From Formicarius rufipectus (taxonomy: Eukaryota; Chordata; Aves; Passeriformes; Formicariidae): 64,000 nt of DNA. The notes below the pieces were generated by a model, which saw nothing but the letters and a program-made list of their open reading frames with translations, did no database searches and had not been told where the DNA came from. Where the stretch lies: NCBI GenBank assembly GCA_013399695.1, contig VXAU01000929.1, forward strand, positions 1,096,122-1,160,121, given 5' to 3'. Positions 48,901-63,900 of this stretch are shown here, one piece after another. The translations under genes and the position numbers were made by a program. Position 1 is the stretch's first letter; every line of letters begins with the position of its first letter.

Positions 48901-51900
48901 CTGTGCTAGCAGGGCACTCCCACACAGTCTCAGACTCCATCAAGAGTCTCATCACATCCATCAGGTATGTCTTTTGGAGGATCAAAATGCAGGCAATGAC
49001 TGAGCAGCTGCTCGTGAAGAGCATTACCAGATGGCCATCAGCACTGTGCTGTGACTGGTGGAAAGGACTCTGGAGGCCCAGGATCTCCCAGTTGCACTGG
49101 GAGTTTCACGAGGCTTGATGAGTGCAGCACGGGGCTGCTCTGGGTTGGCATTGTCCTCCTTCCCTGCTTCCACCTCCCATTCACTCAAAGGTAAATGTAA
49201 TAGAGAATGCTATGTTAAATGAAAATTGTGGCTAATATTGCCTCCATGCAGATCATGTACCAACATGTAACACAAGGCAAACAGCGTTTGTTTTGGAGTT
49301 GGGTCAGACAGTGTATAAATTACCTTTGCTGTCTATTCTTTGCTGTTGTATTCTCTGTTTAGTTGCAAGAATACTGTAGCAAGAAGTGCATATTCTTTAT
49401 TTTTGGACTAAACTTCTCTGTCCCTTTCTTAAGGAAAATTTTAAAGCATAGTTTTATATTTAACCTCTTTATATTGGTTAAATCAAAATGGCATGAAAAC
49501 AGTGAACTAAGCAGTGTTTACAGTTTTATTGATCTTTGATAATAATTGCATTGAAATAGCAAACTGCATGTCAGGGCAAAGTATTCAGAAAGTAATCTTT
49601 GGTAAGAGGTGTCTGGGGCTGAGTGTAAAACCTGATACCTAAGGAATTGTTTCCTAAGATAGTATCACAGTAGAGAAATGGGAATGTTTTTCCTGGTGTC
49701 TCTTGCATTTTCACTGCAACCTTTATTATTGGGCCAGTCTGGTGCCTCCAAGGAGGTTGAATTTCAACTTTTCTTCTGAGGCAACCATTTTCTCTCTGAC
49801 CATTAAGACAGGAGCAGAGTCTGTGTGTATGTGTGTGTGAAACTGTGCTCTGTACAGATGCAACAGTCCTGTAGGTAGAACAAAGTTGTGGTCCTTGCAG
49901 CTCTGCCCCCACGTGTTTTCTGTCCTGTCAGGTCTCACACGCACCCGTGGCACCCCCTGCAGGAGCTGTCTCCTCCCCCCAGGCTCAGCCCAGGGTCTCT
50001 CTCTTGCAGGGACAAGGCCCCAGGGCAGCGAGAATGTGACTTCTCCATCGATGGCATCAACAGGTGCATCAGGGACATCGAGCAGGCGTCGCTGGCCGCC
50101 GTCAGCCAGAGCCTGGCCACCAGGGATGACATCTCTGTGGAGGTAAGGGCAGAGTAGGGGCACACACAGCAGTGCTCAGCAGTAGCACTTACCCTGCTGC
50201 TTGGAGGGTGTGCTAGTTTAGAGTTAAACTGGCAGGAGAAATGAATCCAACTCAGAATGGGATCGCAAGTCAGAAGAACAATTTAATAAAAGATCACAAA
50301 ATACACTGAGACAGAAGGAAAATTCGTTTGTGCCACAAAAACACCAGATGTGCAGCCCAGCACAGTGGGGCACGAGCAGAATGGAGCTCACCAACCCGTG
50401 CCCCCCACCCTGAGTTCAAAGGAAAAGAAAACAAGAAACCTGCTGGTGAAAATTATGGTTGCAGTCCCGTGGCAGTCTCAGTCTGGTTGAGGCTCTGCTC
50501 CTCCTCTGGATCTGAAGAGAGGCTCCAGTCCCAAAACCCCAAACTTATCTCTGCTTGGGCTCAGATGGGAACGCCCAGTCCCTCCCCCAAGGGCGGAGAC
50601 TTTCCCAAGGGGTGATTTACTCTGTGAGGTGAACAGTGGCATATTTTTGGCATCCCTGATGGCACATTAGCAGATATGACCCCTCAGGTGGGTGTGGAGG
50701 CAGGAGAACTTCCTTATCTCACAGAAGTTCCTGAACTCTCAGCTTGTACCCTGAGGGGTGGGGTGTGCCCTGGGCAGCTGCTGCCAATGGGCCATGGGGA
50801 GCAGTTCATGAGAAAATGACATAGAGGGTTTGGAATCCACCCCCACCCAGTGACAAACTGATCCTGGCTACTAAAACCAGGACAGAGGGTTTGCAGCTCA
50901 GCACTCAGCACAACCTACTGCCCTTGAGGGCAGCAGTGTCCTTCCTGGCACCTCTCCAGAGAGGATCGTACTCTGCCCAAGGGTGTCCCTTCTGGAAAGA
51001 CTTCAGAATTTCCAGGCAAGAACAGGGGTGAAAGTAGTTACCTTTTGCTGCCACCCACGTATTTTTCTGGCTTCAAATGCTGCCATGACAAACTGATATT
51101 TTGAGTTCCTGTGCTGCCCTGCCATGTGGAAACCAGGATGTTCCTGGAACTGATCTATTACCAGAAGTCCAGTGACATAAATGTCGATGTCCTTTTTCTT
51201 AATGCCTATTTTGTCCTTAAGTAAGTGAAATTTGAAGTTGATGTTGATATGTTTACATAGAGAAAACTTCCTTCTCTGCCACCAGCCCTCTTCTCTGCCC
51301 TCTTTCCTCCCTCCTCCCCCAGCAACTCACGTTGAGGTTTTCAGATGGGTATTCCGTGTCTTTTCATACTCTTGCTTCTTGAAATTACATGTTTATTCAA
51401 GTGGTTTCTGCACAACAGAATCGTGTAAGACCTAAGGAAGCTGAGCAAAAGGAGTTATTGCAGGACATATGTGAGAATTCTTTTGTATTGAAATGATGAA
51501 CTTATCTTGGGCCCCATGTCGAACTGAAATATGTTACAAAAATTGGCAGTTATTTATAAAGCACTGCAGGAATATAACAAAGGGCAAAAGTAGTATTTGT
51601 TTTCTCTTTCCTTTTGAGAGTGAACTAAATCCCAGTAGCTGCCAAGGCATAAGTGCCTCTGAATTAAAAACCAGTATTTGTGTCTTGGCCAGGCCATGAA
51701 TATGCTTTTCGTTTGCTCCTGCCCCACAGACAGTACTCAGGAGGTCAGTCTCCTTCTCTGTCCCATTCTTCCTTGGTCTGTCCTCAGTCAGTGGATTTCT
51801 CCTCTGAGCTTCCAAGTCTCCAGCAGAGCTTTGCTGGTTGTGTGGTTGGTGCAGGAACAGTTTGGGAGGGCACTGGGCATGTTGCAGTGAGATGGGACAC

Positions 51901-54900
51901 TACCCTGTGGTGTGCTGCTGTCACCTGGAGTGGGAGGCAGCCACCTTCCCAGACTAGTCATATAACCTGATGAGGGGCAGGCCCATGTGCCAGAAGGCAA
52001 AGGAGAACAAGGTTGGAAGAGGGTAAAGGAGAATAGGGTTGAAAGAGGGCACAGGAGAAGGAAGGAGCGAGGATGTAAAGAAAGCTGGTGGCGTGGGTTT
52101 CTGCATCCTGCCACTTGGGTCATGTGAACAATGTGAGCTGATGGAGGAGTTGTCAATGTTGTCCAGCTTGAGAAGGGCACAGCTGTGGTGGTGACTGACC
52201 TTTGTGTCCCTGTTAGGCCCTGCAGGAGCAGCTGACATCAGTGGTTCAGGAAATCGGCCACCTCATCGATCCCATAGCCACGGCAGCGCGGGGGGAGGCG
52301 GCTCAGCTGGGCCACAAGGTACGTGCTGTGCTCACCGAGGCATTTGGGATCTGGGGCAGCTGCATGGAAGGGAAGAGCCTCATTTCACAGCAGTTTCTCT
52401 TCCTCTGAGAGCAGGAGAAAGTGGGTGTAAGGAGGAGAGGTCTGGAATTTTCAAGCACTCAAAGCCGAGACCAAATAAACCTGGTTATGTTTGAGGAAAA
52501 AAGATTGAAGGATTCCTCCCCTGCACAGAGGAGATGCTTTTCAGGGGCGTTCTGGAGTAGCACATGGCTCCTGTGACGGTCTTGACCACTGTTTCATATG
52601 ACCTCAAGGGACCAGGTGCTTCCCAGGGAGGAGACACATGGCTTTACAGAGGAGCTGGGAGGTGAGGGGAGACAGAATTGCTGGACACGGGACACAAACC
52701 CAGCACTGCAGAAGCACCAGGACAATGTGTGCTCCTGGAGCCAACCCATGGCACCCAGGGGATGTGGTTCCTCTCACTTGCTCCTGGGTACTGTGGTTAA
52801 TGTCTCTCTGTGGTTGTTCTGCCTTTCTTAGGTAACACAGCTGGCAAGTTACTTTGAACCCCTGGTTTTAGCTGCAGTTGGTGTGGCATCCAAGACACTA
52901 AATCATCAGCAACAGATGACTGTGCTGGACCAGAGCAAGACACTAGCAGAATCTGCCTTACAGATGCTGTATGCTGCCAAAGAAGGGGGAGGAAACCCCA
53001 AGGTAAGAGGGTTGTGTGGAATTGAGGGCAAGAGAGGAGGACAGGTGTGGCAGAAAAACCAGCACCTACCTCCTGTACAGTCAAGGGATGTGTTTGCAGT
53101 GAAAATGCCACTGACTGCTTTCCTGATGTGTGCTGTCTGAGAGTGGGACCATTTCTGCAGGCCAGGATTCCAGTCTGCCACACAGCATCCTCTCAGGGGA
53201 CACCAAGTCGGGGTGTGACAGCAGCTATGGAGGCTCTGATAGTGAAAGAAATGGTTAAAGGAGGGGACCTGCATGGTCCATGGCCCGGTGGGGTGGGGAC
53301 CCTCACCACGTGCACCAGAGATGTGAGAGCAGCAGCCCAGGACAGCTCATAACTCTGGTGTGATTGGCTGGCAGAAAGAGCCAGAGTCCTTAGTGGGTGT
53401 TTAAAACAACTGCAGGGCCTTATGTAAGAGGCCCCAAGTGTTGTGTGCCGTGGCTTCGTGCAGGACTTGGTCCTGGCTCCCCAGCTGTGGTGTCTCCCTT
53501 GTCGTCTTGGCCATGAAGAGTTGTTTTCAGTGCTGTTGTTGTTTGCATTTCTGACACTTCTGAGTAGTGTTGCTCTGCACAGGGAGTGCTCTCTGAGTGC
53601 CTGCTGTGTGCTGTGTCCCCTGCAGGCATCTCACACGCACGATGCCATCACGGAGGCGGCGCAGCTGATGAAGGAGGCCGTGGATGACATCATGGTCACC
53701 CTCAACGAAGCTGCCAGCGAAGTGGGCATGGTTGGAGGTATGGTGGACTCGATTGCAGAGGCAATGACCAAGGTGAGCGTGGCGATTCTGACCCCTTTTT
53801 CACTTCATGCTTGACAGCTGGACCACACTGAAGGCTGTGGAGGAGCTGGTGCTGGTTTGTTTTGGCAGTGGTCAGTCCTGACACGAGGTCACAGGAAACC
53901 TAAAGATGATTTGATTTTGCAGATTGTGAGATAGAACTGATCTGGGCCATGGTGCTTGTGTTTGCAACCCACACAGTACCTGTCAGTAGAATGCTACAAA
54001 ATACTTTTGTTCAGCAATATTCTGGCACTCAGCTGCCATCCTAGGTCAGGTGGGCTCTTATTTTTGCTTCCTTTTTTTCCTTATGTTCTATGTTAATCTC
54101 TTAAATGAGCAGCAAACCAACTTTGAAGGAAGTTGCTTTCAGAGAAGATGATGTCAAAGCTTTAAAGTCCATGTTATGCTTTGTAATGCATTCTACTGAA
54201 GATGTGTCATTGCAAAACGTACATGAGTTCAATCCAAATAATTGGCTTTTCCTGTCCTGACTTAAAAATTGAAGACTTTAAGACATAAAGAATCTTACAT
54301 CACCTTCTGGCATGAACATTGTGGTTTGTAACCATTGCACCTTCCTTTCTGTATTAGCTGAGAAGTGCAGGTGGTTTGACCTCGTGTGAGGAGTGGACCT
54401 CACCCTCTAAAACACCACACTGTATCTTCTCTGTGTGTTCCATGCTCACAACCTGGACTAAAGTATTTGCTGAGCTTCTCTGCATCCTGGAGTGCTGTTT
54501 TCAATTGTGTATCTTGAGAGAGGGGATCAGTAAATTTGTATGATATATCCAATTTTACATTGCTTCTCAAGCTTGCTCTTGGTTGTGACTTTTTTAATGC
54601 CATGTTTCTCCCTCTTTCTTGCAGCTGGATGAAGGTACACCTCCAGATCCAAAGGGAACCTTTGTTGATTATCAGACCACTGTGGTGAAATATTCTAAAG
54701 CCATTGCTGTCACAGCACAGGAAATGGTAAGAAATTAGCTTTACAACAGAGTACAAACTCTGTGTGCGTAAGGAACATAGAATTAGTTGCACAGTGTTGT
54801 GACACTCTTCAACATCAAATTTTCACTATACTTATCTCTTTAGGGGTAACGGAGCAAAACGAGTGGTAATTTTGTCAATTTAACTCTTGCATCTTAGTTG

Positions 54901-57900
54901 GTGTGATAATAGGGGGTCCTCTGTGGGAGGAAGTCTGGATTGTGTTGTGACCTTCTGCACAAAACCTTATTATTTGGCTCATTTTCAAGGAGAAATAAAA
55001 GGAAAACTTTTTACCTACATGCTTCTTCATCAGCCATTTAATTGGGCTGAAATACCACCTTCTGTTTATCAATGACTTCAGATTACTCTTTCACACTTCT
55101 TGTTTCATTTAGCCTGTGAAGTAATATCACTGTTTTCAGAGCCATATAATACTCAATGAATGAGTGCAGATCAACATCTCACATTGTCCTTTTCTTGCCT
55201 TTCTGTGATTCACTGGTTTTAACAAAAGAAAATTAAGAAAATCCAATGAATTAAGATTGTTCTTGACTTGTGTTTCACAGTAATGTTTAATGTGTTTGCC
55301 TTTTCACCAGTACTGTGGTTGCCCATTTGTTTCTGAGAGAGCTGAGGTTACTGTTTATGTTTGCTACAGACAGGATTTGCCACGAAGTTGATGGCTCTTG
55401 CAGTCGAGACAGGTTGATGACTCTGCCATCTACAACAGTATAAATTTGTCTAAAGCTAGCTTTGTCCCAAGGATGGAACTCTGTGCCTTTTATTAACACT
55501 AATTTGAGACAGAAATACCTCCCTTAAATGGTAGGGTTTTTCTAAAGAGAGATTCGGTTATTTCACAGAATCAATCAGGTTGGAAAAGACCCCTGAGATC
55601 GTGGAGTCCGGCCTATGACCCAACACCACCTTGTCAAGCAGACCATGGCACCAAGTGCTTCCTCCAGTCTTTTCTTAAACACCTCCAGGGATGGTGACTC
55701 CCCCACCTCCCTGGGCAGCCCATTCCTATGCCCAGTCACCCTTTCTGTGAAGAGCTTCTTCCTGATGTCCAACCTAAACCTCCCCTGGCGCAGCTTAAGA
55801 CTGTGTCCTCCTATCCTATTGCTGGTTGCCTGAGAGAAGAGACTGACCCCCATCTAGGGGGTATTTACACTGATGTACAGTATTTATACTGATATATATC
55901 CTGGTGTTCTGCTTAGACGTTCCACGAAGTCCCACCTGTTTCTTCCCACCCCATTCCCACATCTGAGAGGTGTTTTGCATCAGTCCTCAGGTTTTTTCCC
56001 ATTTCCATGCTCCTGTGCCATGCCAGCTGGAACTGATGGAGGTTAGCTCACCTTTGACAAAACAAGGTGGCTGTGACACACAAGACCCTCTTCCCTTCCC
56101 ATCCCAAGTAACTGTGTGCCCACCCATCGTGTCAAAGAGTGAATTATCGGCTCTAACTGATTGCTCTTGGAGTGTTCAGCGAGTGCCTGCCTGCCATGAC
56201 TCTAATAAAGCATGTTTGCTTGGGTTTTCCCTGGAACTCTTGCTGGAGGACAGGTCCATTCCCTGGCAGGTGGTTTCACCCCTGGCCGGGCTGTTCCCCT
56301 AATCCGCAGTGTATTAACGGGTTGTTCTCACATCCCTCCTTCTCTCTCTCTTTCTCTCTCTTTCTCTCTCTCGCCTGTGTTCTTTTTGCAGATGACTAAG
56401 TCGGTTACTAACCCCGAGGAGCTGGGAGGACTTGCCTCGCAAATGACCACTGACTATGGGCACCTGGCTCTGCAGGGCCGGCTGGCTGCGGCTACGGCAG
56501 AACCGGAGGAGGTCTGCGCCCCGGGGCCCCTCTGCTCTCGGCACACGGGGGTTCTTGCACTGCAGGGAGCGCAGCCAAGGCAGCCTCTGCTGCAGGCACT
56601 GCCTGGGCAAAGAACAGGAACCTCTGCCGAAATTTCTGTCCAGCTTCAGATGGAAACAGCTTGGGATCACGCTGGGAAATTCCACAGACCGCAGCAGAAC
56701 CTCCTAAATTCCCTGGGGCTTTCACTTGCAGGCACCCTGCAAATACAAAGAAAACTCCTGACTTGTCACTATGTGGCTTTCCTTCCACCTCAGAGTTTTG
56801 ACGAGTTACAAATTTACATAGGCTTTTTTATCTTGCCTGTGTGTGATTTTAAGTGTAACTTTCTGCCTGAAAGTGAGATTCAGGCAAGCAGTAGGAGCAC
56901 AGGCATCTTTTGGTGACAGGACACATTCTGTACCTCAGTGTCAGATTTGTGACAAGTGTCTCAGGTGCTAAAAGAGGAGAGCAGACTGTTCACCTCAGTG
57001 GCATTAACCCGTTATGGCACTTGCTGCATATTCTTTGAGCCCAAGTGCAGTGACCCTTTTGCCCCTCTCCTCTGTGCTCCTGGTTATGAAGCACAGACAG
57101 ACTTTGTCAAGATGGGGTCAGAGGGTATCTCACCTTCTCCAAATGGTTCATATTACCTAGATAAAAGACCTTCAAAGAGTTTTTGACTTTGTACTTACAT
57201 ATCCTGCTGATACACTACTTGAGTGTTTCATGCTACAAGAAAAGCAATGGCTTGCACTTGGCTTGGTATTGTTAAATTGAGTTGCCATTTCTGCACGTTC
57301 CTCTCTGCCTGAGGTTGAAATAATTCTGTTTGTGGTACTAATGGCTGTGATTCCTGCTCATTATTAATCCCAAATCACACCTAAGTACACATAGGTACTG
57401 AAGTATCACATCTTTCTAAAGAGGGACCATGCATCTTGTAATGTAGGATTATTAATGAATCAGAAGCAGCTACAGCAGGATTTTCCATGTTGCAGTGTAC
57501 ATGGTTGGTACTGGAGGCTGTATGAGGTTCAAAACCAAACAGTCCCACATGTTTTGACCCCATTTCAGCAGTGTAGAGTAGATGTGTATTTTTTACCCAT
57601 CACATGTACCTTGAATACAGCTCACACTGACCTGGGTACACACCTTATCCCTCCTCTTTCTGGGTTCTGGTTCTCTAGTGCTCCTGTTTCATCAGTGAGC
57701 CTTCTCCAGGGTTGTGCTTCATGCACAGATGGAATTACATCTGTCCTTTGTTTCTGATCTCTGCAGAGAGTGTAATAAAGATAATAAAGATTAACCAGAG
57801 TGGTGGTTTTTCTGTTGGCACAGTGTGCCAGCATAATGTTTATTTATTAGCTTTGATCTTGACTGCCTTCTCCCTGTACCTCCTTTGCCATGTAGATCGG

Positions 57901-60900
57901 GTTCCAGATCAGGACTCGGGTGCAGGAACTTGGCCATGGGTGTATCTTCCTTGTGCAGAAAGCTGGAGCTCTGCAGATCTGCCCTACAGACAGCTACACC
58001 AAGAGGGAGTTGATAGAGTGTGCTCGTGCTGTCACAGAGAAGGTAGGACAGCCCTCTGTGCTGCCCCGAGGTGTTTGTGTATGGAGCATCCACGGCGAGT
58101 AAACCACTCCAGCTGGACTCAGCAATTGTTTCATAAAGCTTCACATTCTAGTTCAACAGTGTTTGATTTACCCAAAGTTCCTACTTTTCTGTTTCAAGTG
58201 TTCAGTGCAGTCCATATGCTCGATTAGCCCTTGCTCATGCCTTGCCTTAAAGCAGAGGGAGGAGGGTCTGGAACTAAATCCTAAGACCTGAGATGACCCT
58301 TATGCCTTGGGAGACACTCATTGGCCACAGTTACTGAGTTGAGGTTGGTTAATGACACATGGTTTTATGCAACAATGTCCTTCCGCTTTAAGACCAGCCC
58401 AAAGTAACTGCCTAGAACTGCATCTTCAAACTCTCCAGGACTTCTTGTTCCTGGGAAACATCCCCTTCAAACAGGTGGCCTGGGTAGCTTGGCTTTGCTG
58501 AACCTTTTTGATGGCCTCTTTCTCCTTGTGTTGGGCACAAACATTGGAACTCAGTGTCAGTTGCTTTCAGATTTCCCCAAACACTTCTGGTTCTGCCTGT
58601 GTTAGTGTGCTCTAAGGTGTGCCAGTTTGCCAACATGATGTGCCCCAGGAATAGTAACGATCCCAAACTTAGGTAGTGTCTTTTAAGTAAAGTTAAAGCT
58701 GATTAAAAGAGTCATAATGATTCACAGGATGACTGCCTTGTGGCTTTGTGTTGTTTCTAGGTCTCCTTGGTCCTGTCTGCCCTTCAGGCAGGGAACAAAG
58801 GCACCCAGGCCTGCATTACTGCTGCCAGTGCTGTGTCAGGGATCATTGCAGACCTGGACACCACCATCATGTTTGCTACTGCTGGAACCCTGAACGCGGA
58901 GAACAACGAGTCGTTCGCAGATCACAGGTCAGTGGGGCTGGAGGGCACAGGGGACCGGTGGGGCTGGCAGGAGACATTGGCGCAGGAACATAACTCTTTA
59001 ACCTTTCTAGATTCCTGAGAAAGTAATTGGATGAGCAGTGGAGAGGGAGGATAAATAGGAGCATTGGGATATGAATAGAGCACAGTAAATTTGAGTTTGG
59101 TTCTTTCTGTGACGGAAGAATTTAAAAAAGCTGAGGAACATCTGGTGGCAGAGCTTCCAACAGGAGGCTGCAACTGTAGCATTATTTTGGCTCTTTTGGC
59201 TTTTTTTTTTTTTTTTTAATTCAAGCTATCTCATTGCATAGACCACCATGTGCTGTTATTGCAGTAGTGCAAATGAGCTGTGCATGACATCAAAGAGGAA
59301 TCTTTTGTATACTTTTTCCAACAGCTGTTCTTGACTATGTGGCTGTTTGTCTTGCTAAGTCATGCTTATGGTTATTGGTGCTGTGGACAGCAGGGATAGA
59401 AATAGGGACAGCACAGACATGCCACGCACTTGTCACTTTGGCAGAGATAAGCCCAGGATTCCTTTCAAGTAGCACCTGCAACAAAATAATCCCACAGAAT
59501 TTTCCATCACATTAACAGATATACAGCATCTGAGTGTTGTTTCTTTTACAGTAAACCCCAGGCTTCCCAGCCAAGGCACTGCCTTACTGCTCCCCAGCCT
59601 CACTGGCCTGTGCAGTTCTTGCATGAGCAAGAGCTCCTCCTCCTCATTTCCCTCCTCCCCAGCTGCTGAAGGAAGAGGAAGGGTGCAGAGGTGTCTCAGC
59701 TACTGCTGTTCTGCAGGCTGAAACTCAGGGGTTTTCATACAGGTGTCATTAATTTCCAGGCTGACCTTTTATATGAATATGGTTCTAGATTCAGTTCACT
59801 TGACTTGTTTGTGAACTGCATACTCAAAATGATTTCTTCTTTTACCCAGATGTTCCTTTGGATTTGTTGTTTTGACACATCCAAACGTATTTAGGAGAGA
59901 GTGGGGAGGGAACCCTGACTGGGACACATTCCCTGGTTCTGTTGCCATTCTGGTTACTACTGTTCTCACAAATTATAACTGTAGTTTCCCTACAATATCC
60001 TGATTAATGTAGACATTCATTACATGGTATTTTTATCACAGCAGATAAAAATGGCCAGATTTTCTTTTGGTGTTTAAATCCAATGCTCTCTGCTGCTACT
60101 GCCCTATCTAATTTCTTTTCAGGATGGGGTCATTTTAATAAACTGCCCTGCACCTGCCCAAAATGCTCTGCTACTGTTTTAATAGTTGTCTTCTATTTTT
60201 TTTAATAACTTACACCCTGACCCGTGGTTTGTTCTGAGCAGACACTGGCATGATGGCTTAGATCAGCTCCTCTCTGTAGCTTTTAGTCATCATAACATTG
60301 GAAAACACATTTTTTTCCTCTTCTCTTTTTCCACTTTCTTCCCTGCTTCCTCTGGTTTTTTTTCCTACAGGGAAAATATCCTGAAAACAGCAAAAGCTTT
60401 AGTTGAAGACACTAAATTGTTGGTTTCTGGTGCTGCCTCAAGTCAGGACAAACTGGCCCAAGCAGCTCAGTCATCAGCAAACACCATCACTCAGCTTGCT
60501 GAGGTAGTAAAACTGGGAGCAGCCAGCTTGGGATCTGATGATCCTGAAACGCAGGTGAGATGTTTTAAGATACTTCTGATATTCTGAAGGAGAACAGAGA
60601 CAGTTTTCACTTGGTAGAACTGTGTGGGATGTTTGCTTTTAAGCAACATAATAGGGTTCATCTCCCCTGGGACTTTTCTGGGTTTACTCAGATGTCACTG
60701 TTCTTTTAGAATTCAGTCAAGAGCTTAAAGCATTGAGTGGAACTGGTTATATCTTTGTGTGACACTCCTGCTTTTATTTCACTGCTGTGTTCCAGCTGGG
60801 ATGCTTTTGGCTAAGTATTTAGCTCATTTTACTATCTTGTGATTGGACCCATGGCTCATCCCATTTTTGTCCTTCAAGCTCCTTTCCAGCTTACAGCTGC

Positions 60901-63900
60901 CTGTGCACTGTTCCCTGTGCAGTCTGACAGGCTCTTGCCATTCCCTGCCTATTTCTGACTGTTTTTTCAGTGATATCAGTAACTTTTCAACGTTTATTTT
61001 CAAGGATTATTACTAATATTCCTTCAGCTGTTCATTTGGATCTCAGTGGAGATATTGCAGATATGGAGAAGCCCCCTGCTTGTTTGCATAATGCTCTGAA
61101 ACAGATGTGTGTTCTGTTTTGTTTGACCTTTGTGTGATGGACTGAACTTCTGGCATGTTCCTCTCTAGGGAAATACTGCTGGAAGCACTTCTTTCCTTTC
61201 TTCTTTTTTTTTTTTTTTTTTCCAATAGGAGAATTTCCATAAATCAGCAGCATCTGCAGAACACATCTCACATTTATCACACACTGGGTTTTTCTATTTG
61301 TAAAATCTGAGAATACAGTACTAAGAATAAAAACCTATTGTGCACAAGTAATTACTTATTTGGAGCAATTTTCTATTGCCAGTTTGAGATGGTAGGTGCA
61401 TCATGTGTCCTAAATGGAGCACTCAATGCTCTCACAATATTTTCTGTAGCAGCAGCACTTACATTACCTGCTGTGATAGTTTCAGATGGCTTATGCTGCA
61501 GGTTACCCCATGACACAGGCAGATGGACAACAGAAAATCCATAATTCTGTCCTGTCTCTCAGATTCTTTTCTTATTTATGTGGTCAAAGAGTTTCTGAGC
61601 TACCAAGAGTTAAAAAAAACCCAGAAAAACAAAGACTTCTCTTGTTGTATAAGTTACAGTGAACTGCAAACACCAAGGGGTGAGGCTGATTTATTGTTAC
61701 TTATAATGCTGCAGAAATGCAGATATTCAGAAGTGCTTGTTTCTAGTGATTCCTTTTTTATTTTTTTGCTAAGCTTTCTCATTTTTCATGCATCTTTCCA
61801 CATTTTCCTTGAAGCTAACTCTCCTAAATTCCATCAAAATGCTCAAAACATCTAATTTTTTACTAGTGGAAAGGGCAAAGGAGAAGAATGGGGAGGAGAG
61901 AATTATTCCAATAATACCCTGAAATAATTAACAAGTTCTGGACCAGGACTGTTGTCTTTGAGCTTGGATAGAGGAGACATTATCTCCAGATTTGCTTTTT
62001 TCTTATTTTAGGGCAAACCAAGTTATTCAGCATTTAATTCCATATAAGCTCTTAGAGAGAGCTAATATGCTCAACTTCCTCTCCAGACCCTTCCCCTTAC
62101 AGCTGCTCTAACAGCTTAATGTCTTCTTTGTTGTTGTGGCACCCAGAACTGCACACAGGACTTGAGGAGAGGCTGCCCCAGAGCAGAAGAAAATCCTACC
62201 TGGGATCAGCATTTCAGCTTCTTCCTGTGACAGGACATAGTCAATTTTATAGACTCTGGCTGGTGGATGCAATACTGTAGCTCTCAGCCCAGCTTTTCCT
62301 CTTCCAGAACACTGGGTGTTTTCCTGGGGTAGTGGGAGGGTGGTTCTGTTTAGTAAATCCTTTTTAATGGTGTTTACAAATCACACCCTCCTGCTGATTA
62401 CCCTCCCTTGCCTGAGCCTTGCAGCCACTTCTCATTCCTGCAGGTTGTCCTGATCAATGCTATCAAAGATGTTGCAAAGGCCCTTTCTGATCTCATTGGT
62501 GCTACCAAGGGAGCTGCCAGCAAACCAGCAGATGATCCATCCATGTACCAGCTGAAAGGTGCTGCCAAGGTAAAACCTTATCCTCATGTGGTCTTGGAAA
62601 GTGTCTGTGCAACCACATTTGAGGGACATGTGAAGCTTGGACCTCAACAATTTCTGATTGCCTGATTCCTTCTTTTGCAAGCCTGTGTCTGAGGGCAGGT
62701 TCTCCTTTCGTAATGATATAGATTAAAATTTATCCAGTATAAAAAGGAATGTAGATACTGCTTTCTCAATAATGAATGTTCAGGATAAGCAGGGGGTCTC
62801 CTTACTTGCAGCCTGGGGAGGGAGAGGGGGGAGGAGGGAGGAAAATCGATCCTCCTACATGAAGATGTTGTCCATTTCCCACTCCTCTCTCCTAGATCTT
62901 TCCAGGAAGCACCTGGGTATCAAAGCTCAAAACTTGCACAGATTATACCATACCTGTGATACTGAGGTGTATTCTTGCATTTGCCTCACAGAAATCATGT
63001 GGATTTGTGTCTACAAAATACCTCCAGACGTGGAGATCTCAGTGGCATCATTTCCCCTTTCAGGTTATGAGAGTCGTGGCAGTTTCTTGCTTCTCTGGAA
63101 GCTTTTCTGGCTCTCATATCTCCTTCCTGTCTGTAGGGTCTGTGCCTCCCTCCCTTTCAGAGCACATGGTAGCAGTGTCCTGTTAAGGCACTACTTGGAA
63201 ATAACTCCACTAGTCAAGAAAAGTGGCTTCTTGGCTCTTCCCACTGTGCAGAGGTGTCTGTATTTCAAGTCATAATTGCCAAGAAGTTGGCTTTTCTGTC
63301 TCTCCTGTTTTAATATTAGATGTTGTTTGTATCTCAGTGTACTGGGGTGGAGAAAAGATGTAACTGTTGAGGTGACAATCAGGTCATTCTGCGTCAGACC
63401 ATTGAATCTGGAACAAGAATAGGAACACTGATCCTGGATCTCCCTTTGGGTTGAGCCTTGAGTTTGGTCCTTGCTCACCTGGGGTTTTACCTGCTTTTGG
63501 AAAATGTACTGGATACATTTCAAAAAGCAATACCAGATCTTGATCCATGTCTCCTTCAACTTGCAGTGTAAAATCTGCAGGAGGAAAAGACAGTAACATC
63601 CTCTATATCAGTTGTGATTTTTCCATTTTGGGGTAAATTTTTTTTTGCCAGAACACTCACACTGAAGATAGTATCACCATGCACTTAATTGTGCAACATT
63701 TCTGCAACTGAAGAGTAGCTTTCAGAACCTGGCCAACACAAGAGCTGGTGTCTAGTCCTGTGAAACAAGTAGAGTTCATGAAATCTCTTAGGCCCTATTA
63801 GAAGTAACAGTGCTGCCTAGTTTAATTGACCTTGCTTCATACCCTGCCATCTCTGAAAAAGGGCAGAAAGAATCACATCTTTTTGCCTTCTCTTCTCCAG

